DNA of 49,215 nucleotides from Treponema sp. (lineage in GTDB: Bacteria > Spirochaetota > Spirochaetia > Treponematales > Treponemataceae), in assembly GCA_016288205.1 (NCBI GenBank), contig JAEEYO010000055.1:1-49215 (forward strand), in the 5' to 3' direction. The translations under genes were made by a program, and so were the position numbers. The notes beneath the pieces are model-generated. The model made no database searches and had not been told where the DNA came from. It was given only the letters and a program-made list of their open reading frames with translations. This document shows, in pieces, positions 34,054 to 42,008 of this stretch; position 1 is the stretch's first letter; each line of letters starts with the position of its first letter.

Positions 34054-34620
34054 ATGAGAATAACAGGCGGAAAGCTTAAAGGAAGAACAACCACGGTCCC
34101 AGGCGGAAAAATGGCAATCAGACCCGCGATGGACAGAATGAGGGAGTCCATTTTTGACATAATCGGCGGTGAGCTGGACGGAAAATCCTTTCTTGATTTG
34201 TTCAGCGGATCAGGAACCATAGCCATAGAAGCAGCGTCGCACGGAGCCGCACAGGTCTCTCTCTGCGAAATGGACAGGGCAAAAGCCTCCACGGTGCTGA
34301 AAAACGTCGCGATGACGGAAGAAATCGGAGTAAGAATTGACTGTCACTTTATGGCGGTGGAACTATTTTTGAAACGCTGCAAGAACAGCTACGACTATAT
34401 TTTCTTTGACCCGCCATTCCCCTACAGATACCGAAAGGAGCTGCTTGAAACTGTTTCGGAAAGAAATCTGCTCAAGGAATGCGGAAAAGTGATGATTCAC
34501 CATCCGAGCGAGGATCCTTTGCCGGAGACAATCGGGAATCTGAAAAGGACGGACCAGAGAATCTACGGACGCTCCATAGTTGATTTTTTTACCGTACAGT
34601 CAGAAAATAAGGCAGAATAG
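34054..34620 (+). CDS. rsmD: 16S rRNA (guanine966-N2)-methyltransferase
   Basis: 188-residue SAM-dependent methyltransferase. MRITGGKLKGRTT opens the family, RPAMDRMRESIFDII is the RNA-contact block, FLDLFSGSGTIAIEA (46-60) is the SAM motif I, and FFDPPFPY has the catalytic DPPF (119-122). GAGGGG precedes ATG 34054. It follows the ankyrin gene by 42 bases and may be co-transcribed. Confidence 0.95.
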   Translation: MRITGGKLKGRTTTVPGGKMAIRPAMDRMRESIFDIIGGELDGKSFLDLFSGSGTIAIEAASHGAAQVSLCEMDRAKASTVLKNVAMTEEIGVRIDCHFMAVELFLKRCKNSYDYIFFDPPFPYRYRKELLETVSERNLLKECGKVMIHHPSEDPLPETIGNLKRTDQRIYGRSIVDFFTVQSENKAE

Positions 34621-34673
34621 CTAATTTTTTCAGAAAAAATCTAGGAATTTAGTGTAAAATCTTTAAAAATAAC

Positions 34674-34701
34674 TTGACAAATAAGAAAATCAAGTTAGAA
34701 T
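34674..34701 (+). promoter_or_regulatory. Promoter of the TPR gene pair
   Basis: Perfect TTGACA (34674-34679), 16 bp spacer, TAGAAT (34696-34701). The leader is about 55 bases and contains GGAGGGACGG with no obvious reading frame. Confidence 0.75.
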
Positions 34702-34762
34702 TAATAAAGGGACTGAGTTGATTTGGAGGGACGGTCCATAAGAAATTTAAAAAAGGATTTTT

Positions 34763-35107
34763 ATGCAAGAAGATTTAAAAAAACAGATTGAATCTAAGCA
34801 GGGCAATAACGGTTTCATAAAGACATGCGACCAGCCTGTTTCCGGCATTTCCTCTCAGCAAAAGGTTGTTTTGATACGAAAGGCAAACGAGCTTTTCAAT
34901 CAGGGGAAATTTGATATGGCAGAACGCATATACATCACCACGGGATATTCGGACGGACTAACACGATGCGGCGATGAATATGCAAAAAAAAATGAATATA
35001 TGAAGGCTCTGAGGATGTATCTTCTGGCGCACAACAAGAGAAAATCAGAACCTATGATAGAAAAACTTTCAGGAATTGTTTCCCTGATGTTAAAAAGTGA
35101 GGATTAA
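34763..35107 (+). CDS. Small TPR-like protein of unknown function
   Basis: 114 residues, no signal or membrane segment. The central part ANELFNQGKFDMAERIYITT and then YAKKNEYMKALRMYLLAHN reads as one or two degenerate TPR helix pairs. AGGA precedes ATG 34763. Its stop is two bases before the start of the longer TPR protein, so the two are translationally linked and may form a complex. I do not recognise a functional family; similar pairs seem to occur in spirochaetes. Confidence 0.75.
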   Translation: MQEDLKKQIESKQGNNGFIKTCDQPVSGISSQQKVVLIRKANELFNQGKFDMAERIYITTGYSDGLTRCGDEYAKKNEYMKALRMYLLAHNKRKSEPMIEKLSGIVSLMLKSED

Positions 35108-35109
35108 AA

Positions 35110-36282
35110 ATGAGCATTTCAGAAGAAAAGATTGAGGGCCAGGGTGCCTTTGAAGACCAATCCACGGCAATTCTTGAGCCAAAACCTGAGGAAGGCGTGG
35201 CGAATGAGATTTCGGAGCTTTCCAAAAAGGGATATTCTTACCTGAAAGACAACCGCGTGGATGACGCAATCAACGCATTCAAGCAGATTCTGAGCATTGA
35301 GGACAACAACAATTACGCGCTCGTCGGACTTGGTGACAGCGAAAGGAAGCAGAATCACTTCAAGGATGCCATAGATTATTATACGAAATGCCTCGCCTGC
35401 CACCCGGGAAACAATTATGCGCTTTTCGGACTGGCAGACTGCTACAAGGCGTTGAACCAGTATCACAAGGCCATTGAAATCTGGGAGCAGTATCTGGTGC
35501 ATGATGACAGGAACATCACAGTGCTGACCCGCGTTGCCGACGCATACAGGAAAATCCGCGACTTCAAGAAATCCAAGCAGCTTTATCTGCAGGTTCTTGA
35601 TATGGAAGAAAACAATGCCTATGCGCTCATCGGTTTGGGACACCTGCACTATGACTTCAAGGAATACAAGGATGCGCTTTATTACTGGACGAAAATGCTT
35701 GAGGTGAATCCACAGAACGTGGACATCCGCGTGCTGACTTCCATCGGTAACTGCCACAGAAAGCTCAAGACCTTCGACAAGGGACTCAGCTATTTTGAGC
35801 GCGCTCTGGAGATGGATCCCAAGAACTTCTACGCCCTCTTCGGACTTGCCGACTGTTACCGCGGATTAAACCAGCAATTCCGCTCCGTGGAATATTGGAA
35901 CAAAATCCTTGAGATTGACCCCAAAAACAAAGTCATCCTCACACGTGCAGGAGACGCATACCGCAATACAGGCGACTACAAGACAGCGACCGACTATTAC
36001 AACCGCGCGATGGACATTGATTTCGACATCTATGCCGCGCTGGGGCTTGCCCTTATCTGCAAGGGAGAAGGCAAATACGCGGAAGCCATTGATCGTCTTT
36101 CCAAGCTGATTCGCGATGACGGCAAGAATTATCGTCTTTACATTGACCTTGCGGACTGCTATGTGAAGAACAATCAGAAGCAGAAGGCCATTGAAGTGCT
36201 TCAGTCATTCCAGAAACAGGGCATCAGGAGCCAGGCTGTGAACGATTTGCTGGAGAAACTTCAGGACGGACGTTCCTACTGA
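35110..36282 (+). CDS. Tetratricopeptide repeat protein
   Basis: 390 residues, almost entirely TPR. At least eight 34-residue repeats are visible, e.g. GYSYLKDNRVDDAINAFKQI, LADCYKALNQYHKAIEIWEQ, LGHLHYDFKEYKDALYYWTK and LADCYRGLNQQFRSVEYWNK. It lacks a signal peptide, so it is a cytoplasmic scaffold. The first ~35 residues are acidic and disordered. Second gene of the promoter-driven pair; rlmN follows 33 bases later. Confidence 0.85.
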   Translation: MSISEEKIEGQGAFEDQSTAILEPKPEEGVANEISELSKKGYSYLKDNRVDDAINAFKQILSIEDNNNYALVGLGDSERKQNHFKDAIDYYTKCLACHPGNNYALFGLADCYKALNQYHKAIEIWEQYLVHDDRNITVLTRVADAYRKIRDFKKSKQLYLQVLDMEENNAYALIGLGHLHYDFKEYKDALYYWTKMLEVNPQNVDIRVLTSIGNCHRKLKTFDKGLSYFERALEMDPKNFYALFGLADCYRGLNQQFRSVEYWNKILEIDPKNKVILTRAGDAYRNTGDYKTATDYYNRAMDIDFDIYAALGLALICKGEGKYAEAIDRLSKLIRDDGKNYRLYIDLADCYVKNNQKQKAIEVLQSFQKQGIRSQAVNDLLEKLQDGRSY

Positions 36283-36315
36283 TTGCGGCTCTGTTTTCAA
36301 AGGCAGGCTACATAA

Positions 36316-37353
36316 ATGAATGAAAAAATAAGTCTTTCCGGGATGAATGCGCAGGAGATAAACGAAGCGTTGAATCTTACTCCGGCGTTCAGGGGCAAGC
36401 AGATTTTCAAATGGATTGCAAAGGGTGCGGAATCCTTTGATGAGATGAGCAATCTCGACAAAAACATGCGGCAAAATCTGTCCGAAAAGGCTGTGATTTA
36501 TTCCTCGACAGTGTCTAAAGTTCTCTCGGATCCGGACGGTACGGTAAAATTGCAGGTCACCTTGCATGACGGCAGGATGATTGAGACGGTTTTGCTCACA
36601 GACAAGGACGGACGTAAAACCGCGTGTGTGAGCTGCCAGGCCGGATGTGCAATGGGATGTGCATTTTGCCAGACAGGGACGCTCGGTTTGGGAAGGAACC
36701 TCACCGCCGGAGAAATCGTAGAGCAATTTCTTCATCTTGAGAAAAAATCCGGTCCCCTTGACAACATTGTTTTCATGGGAATGGGAGAACCGATGCAGAA
36801 TCTGGCCGCCATCAGAAAAGCTGTGGAGCTTCTTTCGGACAAAGAAGGCCGGAACCTCAGCACAAGGCGAATCACTCTGAGCACTTGCGGACTCATCAAG
36901 GGCATACATGAGCTTGCGGACGAGGGGCCACAGGTAAGACTCGCAGTCTCTCTGACCACGGCGGATCCTGAGCTTAGGGAAAGTCTTATGCCGGTAACGA
37001 AGGGAAATCCTCTGCCGGAGCTTAAAAAAGCAATACAATATTATATAGAAAAAACCGGAAAGCGCGTCACACTGGAAGCCGCCCTCCTTTCGAATCAGAA
37101 CACGAGCAAGGAAAGTGCCAGGCGCATGATAGATTTCGCATCGGGAATGGATGTCTACATCAATTTGATTCCCTGGAACCCGGTCGAGACTTTGCCATTT
37201 AACACACCGAGCCAAAATGAATGCAGGACTTTTGTACGTCAGCTTGAGGATGCAGGGCTGAAAGTAAACTTAAGAATGAGACGTGGCGCAAAAATCGGCG
37301 GGGCTTGCGGGCAGCTGGGGAATTCCAAGGCTTTGGACTCAGTGGAAAGTTGA
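36316..37353 (+). CDS. rlmN: 23S rRNA (adenine2503-C2)/tRNA methyltransferase
   Basis: Radical-SAM dual-specificity methylase of 345 residues. The cluster motif CAMGCAFC gives Cys111, Cys115 and Cys118; FMGMGEPMQN follows, STCGLIKGI is in the middle and the mechanistic C-terminal Cys lies in GAKIGGACGQLG. After GQLG the final residues NSKALDSVES extend into a dispersed polypurine repeat that supplies the TGA stop. Probably transcribed with the upstream TPR genes. Confidence 0.95.
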   Translation: MNEKISLSGMNAQEINEALNLTPAFRGKQIFKWIAKGAESFDEMSNLDKNMRQNLSEKAVIYSSTVSKVLSDPDGTVKLQVTLHDGRMIETVLLTDKDGRKTACVSCQAGCAMGCAFCQTGTLGLGRNLTAGEIVEQFLHLEKKSGPLDNIVFMGMGEPMQNLAAIRKAVELLSDKEGRNLSTRRITLSTCGLIKGIHELADEGPQVRLAVSLTTADPELRESLMPVTKGNPLPELKKAIQYYIEKTGKRVTLEAALLSNQNTSKESARRMIDFASGMDVYINLIPWNPVETLPFNTPSQNECRTFVRQLEDAGLKVNLRMRRGAKIGGACGQLGNSKALDSVES

Positions 37354-37373
37354 AAACGGAAAGTGGAAAGATG
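37341..37373 (+). repeat. Dispersed polypurine repeat, copy 2, overlapping the rlmN stop
   Basis: GTGGAAAGTTGAAAACGGAA followed by AGTGGAAAGATGG. Near-identical to the complement of 31389-31420. The rlmN TGA (37351-37353) lies inside it. Bases 37374-37549 downstream are A/T-rich with no gene or clear hairpin. Confidence 0.6.
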
Positions 37374-37549
37374 GTTCGTGGGGTAAGAAGTATCTCATAT
37401 TGTTTTTAGATAGCCTACAAAAGAACGTTTTAAGACTATATCAACTAAAAATCAAGGTATTTCAATTTAATATTTAATAATATTTACATAAAACAGGCAT
37501 AAAAATCGTCCAAAATTCTTATAATTTTTCGTAATCTTTCAAAAACTTC

Positions 37550-37578
37550 TTGCAATAATTTTGATACCCCTGTATAAT
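37550..37578 (+). promoter_or_regulatory. Promoter of the HMA-like gene
   Basis: TTGCAA (37550-37555), 17 bp spacer, perfect TATAAT (37573-37578). In the ~80-base leader an inverted repeat (37592-37603 with 37606-37617) can form an A/U-rich hairpin of unknown role. Confidence 0.75.
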
Positions 37579-37663
37579 AAAAGGAACAAAACCTTAAAAA
37601 AATGAAATTTTTTGAGGTAACTTCAAACCAAAATGGCGAGAAATGATAACAGGAGTCATTTAA

Positions 37664-37873
37664 ATGCAGAAAAAAATATACGTAGCAGGTATGGATGATG
37701 ATGCAACAGCTTCAAAAGTTGATGAAGCGGTAAAAGCTGTCGCAGGAGTAACGGCGGTGACTTCTACAGCTGCAAAATGTCAGGTCAGCGTTGATTTTGA
37801 TGAGGCAACAGCTGGAATTGAGGATGCCATTAACGCCGCAATATCTTCCACTGGTGTAACTGTCCTGGGCTAG
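37664..37873 (+). CDS. HMA-fold (heavy-metal-associated) small protein lacking the CxxC metal site
   Basis: 69 residues with the beta-alpha-beta-beta-alpha-beta order of copper chaperones: KKIYVAGM, SKVDEAVKAVAGV, VTSTAAKCQVSVDFDEA, GIEDAINAAISSTG. In CopZ-like proteins the loop after the first strand is GMTCxxC; here it is GMDDDAT (9-15), so both Cys are gone. Cys39 is the only cysteine. AGGAG precedes ATG 37664. Either it binds something else, through the acidic loop, or it has a structural role. Own strong promoter; a hydroxyacid dehydrogenase follows after 36 bases. Confidence 0.75.
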   Translation: MQKKIYVAGMDDDATASKVDEAVKAVAGVTAVTSTAAKCQVSVDFDEATAGIEDAINAAISSTGVTVLG

Positions 37874-37909
37874 AATCAGGTTTTGCATTTATTTTAAGGA
37901 TATTTAAAT

Positions 37910-38854
37910 ATGAAAATTACGATTCTGGACGGTAATGCCCTTAATCCGGGAGATCTGTCATGGGCTCCTCTTGAGAAAATTGGAACCGTTGTGTGCTATC
38001 CAAGGACGGCGGACTCACAGGTGGTTGAGCGGATTGGAGACAGCGACGCGATTTTGCTGAACAAGGTCGCAATCACCGAGGACATACTTTCCAAATGTCC
38101 AAATCTCAAATATATCGGGGTTCAGGCCACCGGATTCAATGTAATTGATTTGGATGCCTGCCGAAAACATTCCGTCACGGTAACAAACGTCCCGTCTTAC
38201 AGCACTGCGGGTGTCGCCCAGCTTGTCTTTGCTTTTATCTCTGAATTTGCATGTAATACCCGCCTCCACTCTGACTCCGTAATGGCCGGTGAATGGTGTG
38301 CCGCAAAGGATTTCTGCTACTGGAAAACCCCGCTCATAGAACTTGAGGGAAAGACTCTCGGCATTTTCGGCTATGGAAACATCGGCTCAAGGGTCGCACG
38401 GATTGCCGAGGCCTATGGAATGAAAGTGATTGTCTGCACGAGGACTCCGAAAAAAGAAATACAGAACCCGGTGGACTTTGAGACCTTGCTTAAGACAGCA
38501 GATTTTGTGACCCTCCACGCACCTCTCACAGACTCAACCAAGCAAATAATAAATGAAAGCAATCTTAAACTGATGAAAAAATCAGCATATCTGATTAATA
38601 CAGCGCGAGGTCCCTTGGTGGATGAAAAAGCCGTGAGAGCAGCCCTTGAAAACGGTCAGATTGCCGGTTATGCCTGCGATGTAGTCAGCGAGGAACCAAT
38701 GAAAAAGGACAATCCCCTGCTCGGAGCTCCGAACTGCTTGATTACACCGCACATCGCGTGGGCAGCGACTGAAACAAGGCAGCGGCTTCTGAACATTGTG
38801 GTGGAAAACATCAAGGGATTTTTTGAGGGTCATCCGCAAAATGTAGTTTCCTAA
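37910..38854 (+). CDS. D-2-hydroxyacid dehydrogenase (glycerate/hydroxypyruvate reductase-like)
   Basis: 314 residues, NAD(P)-dependent. Rossmann motif GIFGYGNIGSRVA, then TLHAPLTDSTKQIIN, NTARGPLVDEKAV with the catalytic Arg, and ITPHIAWAA with the catalytic His. Closest in feel to glycerate dehydrogenase (HprA) type enzymes. It lies 36 bases after the HMA-like gene and 72 bases before leuC, which has its own promoter. Substrate not determined. Confidence 0.88.
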   Translation: MKITILDGNALNPGDLSWAPLEKIGTVVCYPRTADSQVVERIGDSDAILLNKVAITEDILSKCPNLKYIGVQATGFNVIDLDACRKHSVTVTNVPSYSTAGVAQLVFAFISEFACNTRLHSDSVMAGEWCAAKDFCYWKTPLIELEGKTLGIFGYGNIGSRVARIAEAYGMKVIVCTRTPKKEIQNPVDFETLLKTADFVTLHAPLTDSTKQIINESNLKLMKKSAYLINTARGPLVDEKAVRAALENGQIAGYACDVVSEEPMKKDNPLLGAPNCLITPHIAWAATETRQRLLNIVVENIKGFFEGHPQNVVS

Positions 38855-38864
38855 TCTCAGGCAC

Positions 38865-38893
38865 TTGAAAAATCTGCAAATAAAAAATATAAT
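38865..38893 (+). promoter_or_regulatory. leuC promoter
   Basis: TTGAAA (38865-38870), 17 bp spacer, perfect TATAAT (38888-38893). The leader is about 27 bases, then GAGAGG and ATG 38927. Confidence 0.7.
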
Positions 38894-38926
38894 TAACGGT
38901 AAAGGCATTTTTTGAGAGGTATAAAT

Positions 38927-40213
38927 ATGGGAAAGACCATAGCACAGAAGATTTTTGATTCACATCTTGTAGACAAACCATTTGAGGGTACGAACATCCT
39001 CAAGCTTGACAGGGTATTTTGCCACGAAATCACCACACCAATTGCAATTAACGATCTAATTGACAGAAACATGGACAGAGTTTTTGACTGCACGAAAATC
39101 AAGGCGGTTATTGACCATGTAACTCCGGCAAAAGACTCAAAATGCGCCATGCAGGAAAAAATTCTCCGCGAATGGGCGGCACGAAACAACATCAAGGACT
39201 TTTTCGACATCGGAAGCAACGGTGTCTGCCATGCCATTTTCCCGGAAAAAGGATATGTTCGCCCCGGATTTACTGTAATCATGGGAGACAGCCACACTTG
39301 TACGCACGGTGCTTTCGGAGCATTTGCGGCTGGAGTCGGTACAACGGACTTGGAAGTAGGAATTCTCAAGGGCGTGTGCTCTTTCAGGGATCCAAAGACG
39401 ATTAAATTTGTGCTCAACGGAAAACTCAAGGACGGAGTTTATGCAAAGGACGTAATCCTCCACATCATCGGACAGATTGGCGTGAACGGAGCGACAAACT
39501 GCGTCATGGAATTTACCGGCCCCGTGATTGACAAGTTTACCATGGAAGAGCGCATGACTCTCTGCAACATGGCCATTGAGGCGGGTGGAACCAGCGGTAT
39601 CTGTTTCCCGGACATGCAGACGGTTGAATATCTCTGGCCATTTATTAAGGATGATTACGCAAGCAAAGAGGACGCCCTGAAAGATTACAGCAAGTGGACC
39701 AGCGATCCCGATGCGGAATACGAGAAAGTCTATACATTCGACCTTTCAGATTTGGAGCCGGTCTGTACAATCAACTACAAGCCCGACCAGATTAAAAAGA
39801 TTTCTGAGATGTCAGGAACAAAGGTTGATCAGGTTTACATTGGATCTTGCACAAACGGAAGACTCAGCGACCTGAGGATTGCGGCACAGGTGCTCAAGGG
39901 ACATCACATTGCTGCAGGAGTACGCGGCATTGTCTCACCCGCCACACCGAAAGTCTACAAGGACGCGATGGACGAAGGTCTGCTCGGAATCTTCATGGAT
40001 GCAGGTTTCTGCGTGACGAATCCGACATGCGGTGCTTGTCTTGGAATGAGCAACGGAGTTCTTGCGGAAGGAGAGGTCTGTGCCTCAACCACAAACAGGA
40101 ATTTTAACGGACGCATGGGCAAAGGCGGCATGGTTCATCTGATGAGTCCGGCAAGTGCTGCGGCTACGGCAATTAAGGGAACCATCTGCAATTCGGAGCT
40201 CTACAAAGGCTGA
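38927..40213 (+). CDS. leuC: 3-isopropylmalate dehydratase-type large subunit (LeuC/HACN family)
   Basis: Aconitase-family [4Fe-4S] enzyme, 428 residues. Cluster ligands are Cys308 (IGSCTNGR), Cys368 and Cys371 (NPTCGACLG); MGDSHTCTHGAFG and VGTTDLEVG are also conserved. The 430-residue length and MGKTIAQKIF start mark the shorter archaeal/clostridial type with a separate small subunit. Annotated usually as leucine biosynthesis, but the same subfamily includes homoaconitase and dimethylmalate dehydratase. No leuA or leuB is present here. Confidence 0.9.
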   Translation: MGKTIAQKIFDSHLVDKPFEGTNILKLDRVFCHEITTPIAINDLIDRNMDRVFDCTKIKAVIDHVTPAKDSKCAMQEKILREWAARNNIKDFFDIGSNGVCHAIFPEKGYVRPGFTVIMGDSHTCTHGAFGAFAAGVGTTDLEVGILKGVCSFRDPKTIKFVLNGKLKDGVYAKDVILHIIGQIGVNGATNCVMEFTGPVIDKFTMEERMTLCNMAIEAGGTSGICFPDMQTVEYLWPFIKDDYASKEDALKDYSKWTSDPDAEYEKVYTFDLSDLEPVCTINYKPDQIKKISEMSGTKVDQVYIGSCTNGRLSDLRIAAQVLKGHHIAAGVRGIVSPATPKVYKDAMDEGLLGIFMDAGFCVTNPTCGACLGMSNGVLAEGEVCASTTNRNFNGRMGKGGMVHLMSPASAAATAIKGTICNSELYKG

Positions 40214-40293
40214 AAAATTGAAGATAATCTCCTGCTTCAGGGGATAAAAGGGAGGCTGTATTGCTTCCCTACTAAAAAAATAAGAGGAAAATC

Positions 40294-40827
40294 ATGAAAC
40301 AGTTTGGAGGAGACGTTCTTTTCCTGGACCGCTCAGACATCAACACGGATGAGATTATTCCGGCAAAGTATCTGACGGAAAACACCAAGCAGGCACTTCA
40401 GCCCTATCTTCTTGAGGACCTGAAACTTGACGGCTTCAATCCGAAGACTGATGTTAGCGGAAAGAGAGTTATCATCACCAGGGAAAACTTCGGCTGCGGA
40501 TCAAGTCGGGAGCATGCTCCTTGGGCTCTTGAAGTGAATGGCATTTACGCTGTAATCGCCGTGAACTTTGCCCGCATTTTCAGGCAGAACATGTACAACT
40601 GCGGACTTCTGGCCCTGGACATGAGCAAAAAGGACATTGACGATATGTTCAGAACTTTTGCTGACAAAGAAACTCAGTGTAAGATTGAACAGAAAGAAGA
40701 CGGCACATGGAAGGTCAAACTGATTGCAGGTTCCCTTTCAAAAAGCTATCCGTTCAAACTGGAAGGATTCGAAAAAGCATTGATTGAAAACGAAGGATGG
40801 ATTGGGTATGCCGATAAAAAATATTGA
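40294..40827 (+). CDS. leuD: 3-isopropylmalate dehydratase-type small subunit (LeuD)
   Basis: 177-residue swivel domain partner of the large subunit. DRSDINTDEIIPAKYL and ENFGCGSSREHAPWAL (the substrate-binding SSREH loop) identify it. GAGG precedes ATG 40294. The 80-base gap from leuC has a small hairpin (GGGAGGC with GCTTCCC, one G-U) without a T run. Its stop codon lies inside a 16 bp palindrome that serves as terminator. Confidence 0.92.
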   Translation: MKQFGGDVLFLDRSDINTDEIIPAKYLTENTKQALQPYLLEDLKLDGFNPKTDVSGKRVIITRENFGCGSSREHAPWALEVNGIYAVIAVNFARIFRQNMYNCGLLALDMSKKDIDDMFRTFADKETQCKIEQKEDGTWKVKLIAGSLSKSYPFKLEGFEKALIENEGWIGYADKKY

Positions 40828-40848
40828 GTGAAACTCAATATTTTTTAT
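40814..40848. terminator. 16 bp perfect palindrome terminator overlapping the leuD stop
   Basis: Arms 40814-40829 and 40833-40848 are perfectly complementary around loop GAA. The inner ATTGAGT/ACTCAAT is followed by TTTTTT on either strand, so it works in both directions. Confidence 0.8.
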
Positions 40849-40851
40849 CAA

Positions 40852-40878
40852 CGAGTTTTTGGCTCTGCCAAAAACTCG
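40852..40878. repeat. 12 bp perfect inverted repeat
   Basis: CGAGTTTTTGGC and GCCAAAAACTCG around TCT. Four bases after the leuD terminator; no T run follows on either strand. Confidence 0.65.
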
Positions 40879-40911
40879 CGGGTTCATTCATTGTTTAGTA
40901 TTTATTGTTCA

Positions 40912-40940
40912 ACGGGTTTTCAGATTTGCTGGGAACCCGT
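40912..40940. repeat. 12 bp inverted repeat before the convergent TPR gene end
   Basis: ACGGGTTTTCAG and CTGGGAACCCGT (two G-U) around five bases. Like the preceding hairpin it is preceded by TCAAC, hinting at a related element. It is the last hairpin before the 3' end of the minus-strand TPR gene. Confidence 0.6.
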
Positions 40941-40947
40941 GATTTAT

Positions 40948-41979
40948 TTAATTGTGTGTGCTGGACGAGACAAATTCCAGTTCCCCATCCAAAGCCATTT
41001 TTACATATTTAATAAATTCATCGAACTTCGGATACTTTTTGAACCACACGTCCGTTGTGTAATGGGTCTTAGTCTCCACCTCATCAATGCCCAGGAAATA
41101 TAGCCATCCCGACAATTCACCCGTATATGCATCATACTCCAAATTGATTGACTTTATGACCTTATCACCAAGAACCACGTTGCATGTCAGCGGATAATAG
41201 AAATCCTCATCCTGCCTGAAATTCTCATAGACGGCCACATAGTATTCCTTGTACGGGAAAGAATAGATCATAAAGAATCTCTGATCTTTTATTTCAGGAT
41301 CATCCGAGTTTTTCCAAAGATTACGCAGGATTTTCTCATATTTTGCGGCGGTCTTATAATCACCAGAGGCATAAAGAATCATGATCATAAAACTGTTCAT
41401 CAAAAACGAGTCTTTATCCTGCTTCAAATATTTTTCGGTATAAGACCGTGCCTTTTTATAATCCTCCATCTCGAAAAGGACATAAGCTATCTGTGTAAGA
41501 ATCTGCGGGTCCTTCTCCATATCATAGTACTTGGAAAAATTCTTATAGGCGGCGGGGAAATCATTAAGACGCTCATAAGCATAGGCAATCATTTTGTAAG
41601 AACGAGAATATGACGGATCAAGCTCAATGCATTTTTTATAATACAAAACGGCCTCATCATTTTTTTCTGAAAAAAAACAGCATCCCGCAAGATAGTCATA
41701 GGCGCGCAAACACTCCGGATCTTTTTGAATTACAATCCTAAAGTACTTCTCCGCTTCAGCATCATTTTCCATGCGGAAATACGCCAGTCCCAGATAAAAA
41801 TAATCCGACGTGGAATACGAAGACTCGTCTACACTCTTAATGGAAGAAATGATCTCCTCATATTTATGGTCCTTGTCAAGAGCCTCGTACTGTTCGTTTA
41901 CGTAATCAGCACTCTTAGCAAAAGAGAAACCGAAGCCAACAAACAATGTAAAAAGAATCAAAAACACATTTTTTTTCAT
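40948..41979 (-). CDS. Exported TPR protein
   Basis: 343 residues with a Sec signal (KKNVFLILFTLFVGFGFSFA) and no lipobox. Residues ~25-215 form five or so TPRs (YLGLAYFRMENDAEAEKYFR, YLAGCCFFSEKNDEAVLYYK, MIAYAYERLNDFPAAYKNFS, ENEDYKKARSY-like). The C-terminal ~120 residues are a distinct beta-rich domain (YYVAVYENFRQDEDFYYPLT, then GWLYFLGIDEVET). Start at 41979 has AGGGGA seven bases upstream. It follows the CMP kinase by 29 bases and ends the murC operon. Periplasmic; role unknown. Confidence 0.82.
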   Translation of the reverse strand: MKKNVFLILFTLFVGFGFSFAKSADYVNEQYEALDKDHKYEEIISSIKSVDESSYSTSDYFYLGLAYFRMENDAEAEKYFRIVIQKDPECLRAYDYLAGCCFFSEKNDEAVLYYKKCIELDPSYSRSYKMIAYAYERLNDFPAAYKNFSKYYDMEKDPQILTQIAYVLFEMEDYKKARSYTEKYLKQDKDSFLMNSFMIMILYASGDYKTAAKYEKILRNLWKNSDDPEIKDQRFFMIYSFPYKEYYVAVYENFRQDEDFYYPLTCNVVLGDKVIKSINLEYDAYTGELSGWLYFLGIDEVETKTHYTTDVWFKKYPKFDEFIKYVKMALDGELEFVSSSTHN

Positions 41980-42008
41980 ATTATATCCCCTATTTTTTTT
42001 TGACACAA

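Noticed and set aside
35119..35757. 212-codon minus-strand frame opposite the TPR gene
   Set aside because: Arises from the TPR repeat codon pattern; the plus strand has clear TPR consensus.
36205..37215. 336-codon minus-strand frame opposite rlmN and the TPR gene end
   Set aside because: rlmN on the plus strand has all radical-SAM motifs; the opposite frame spans two real genes and shows no family signature or ribosome site.
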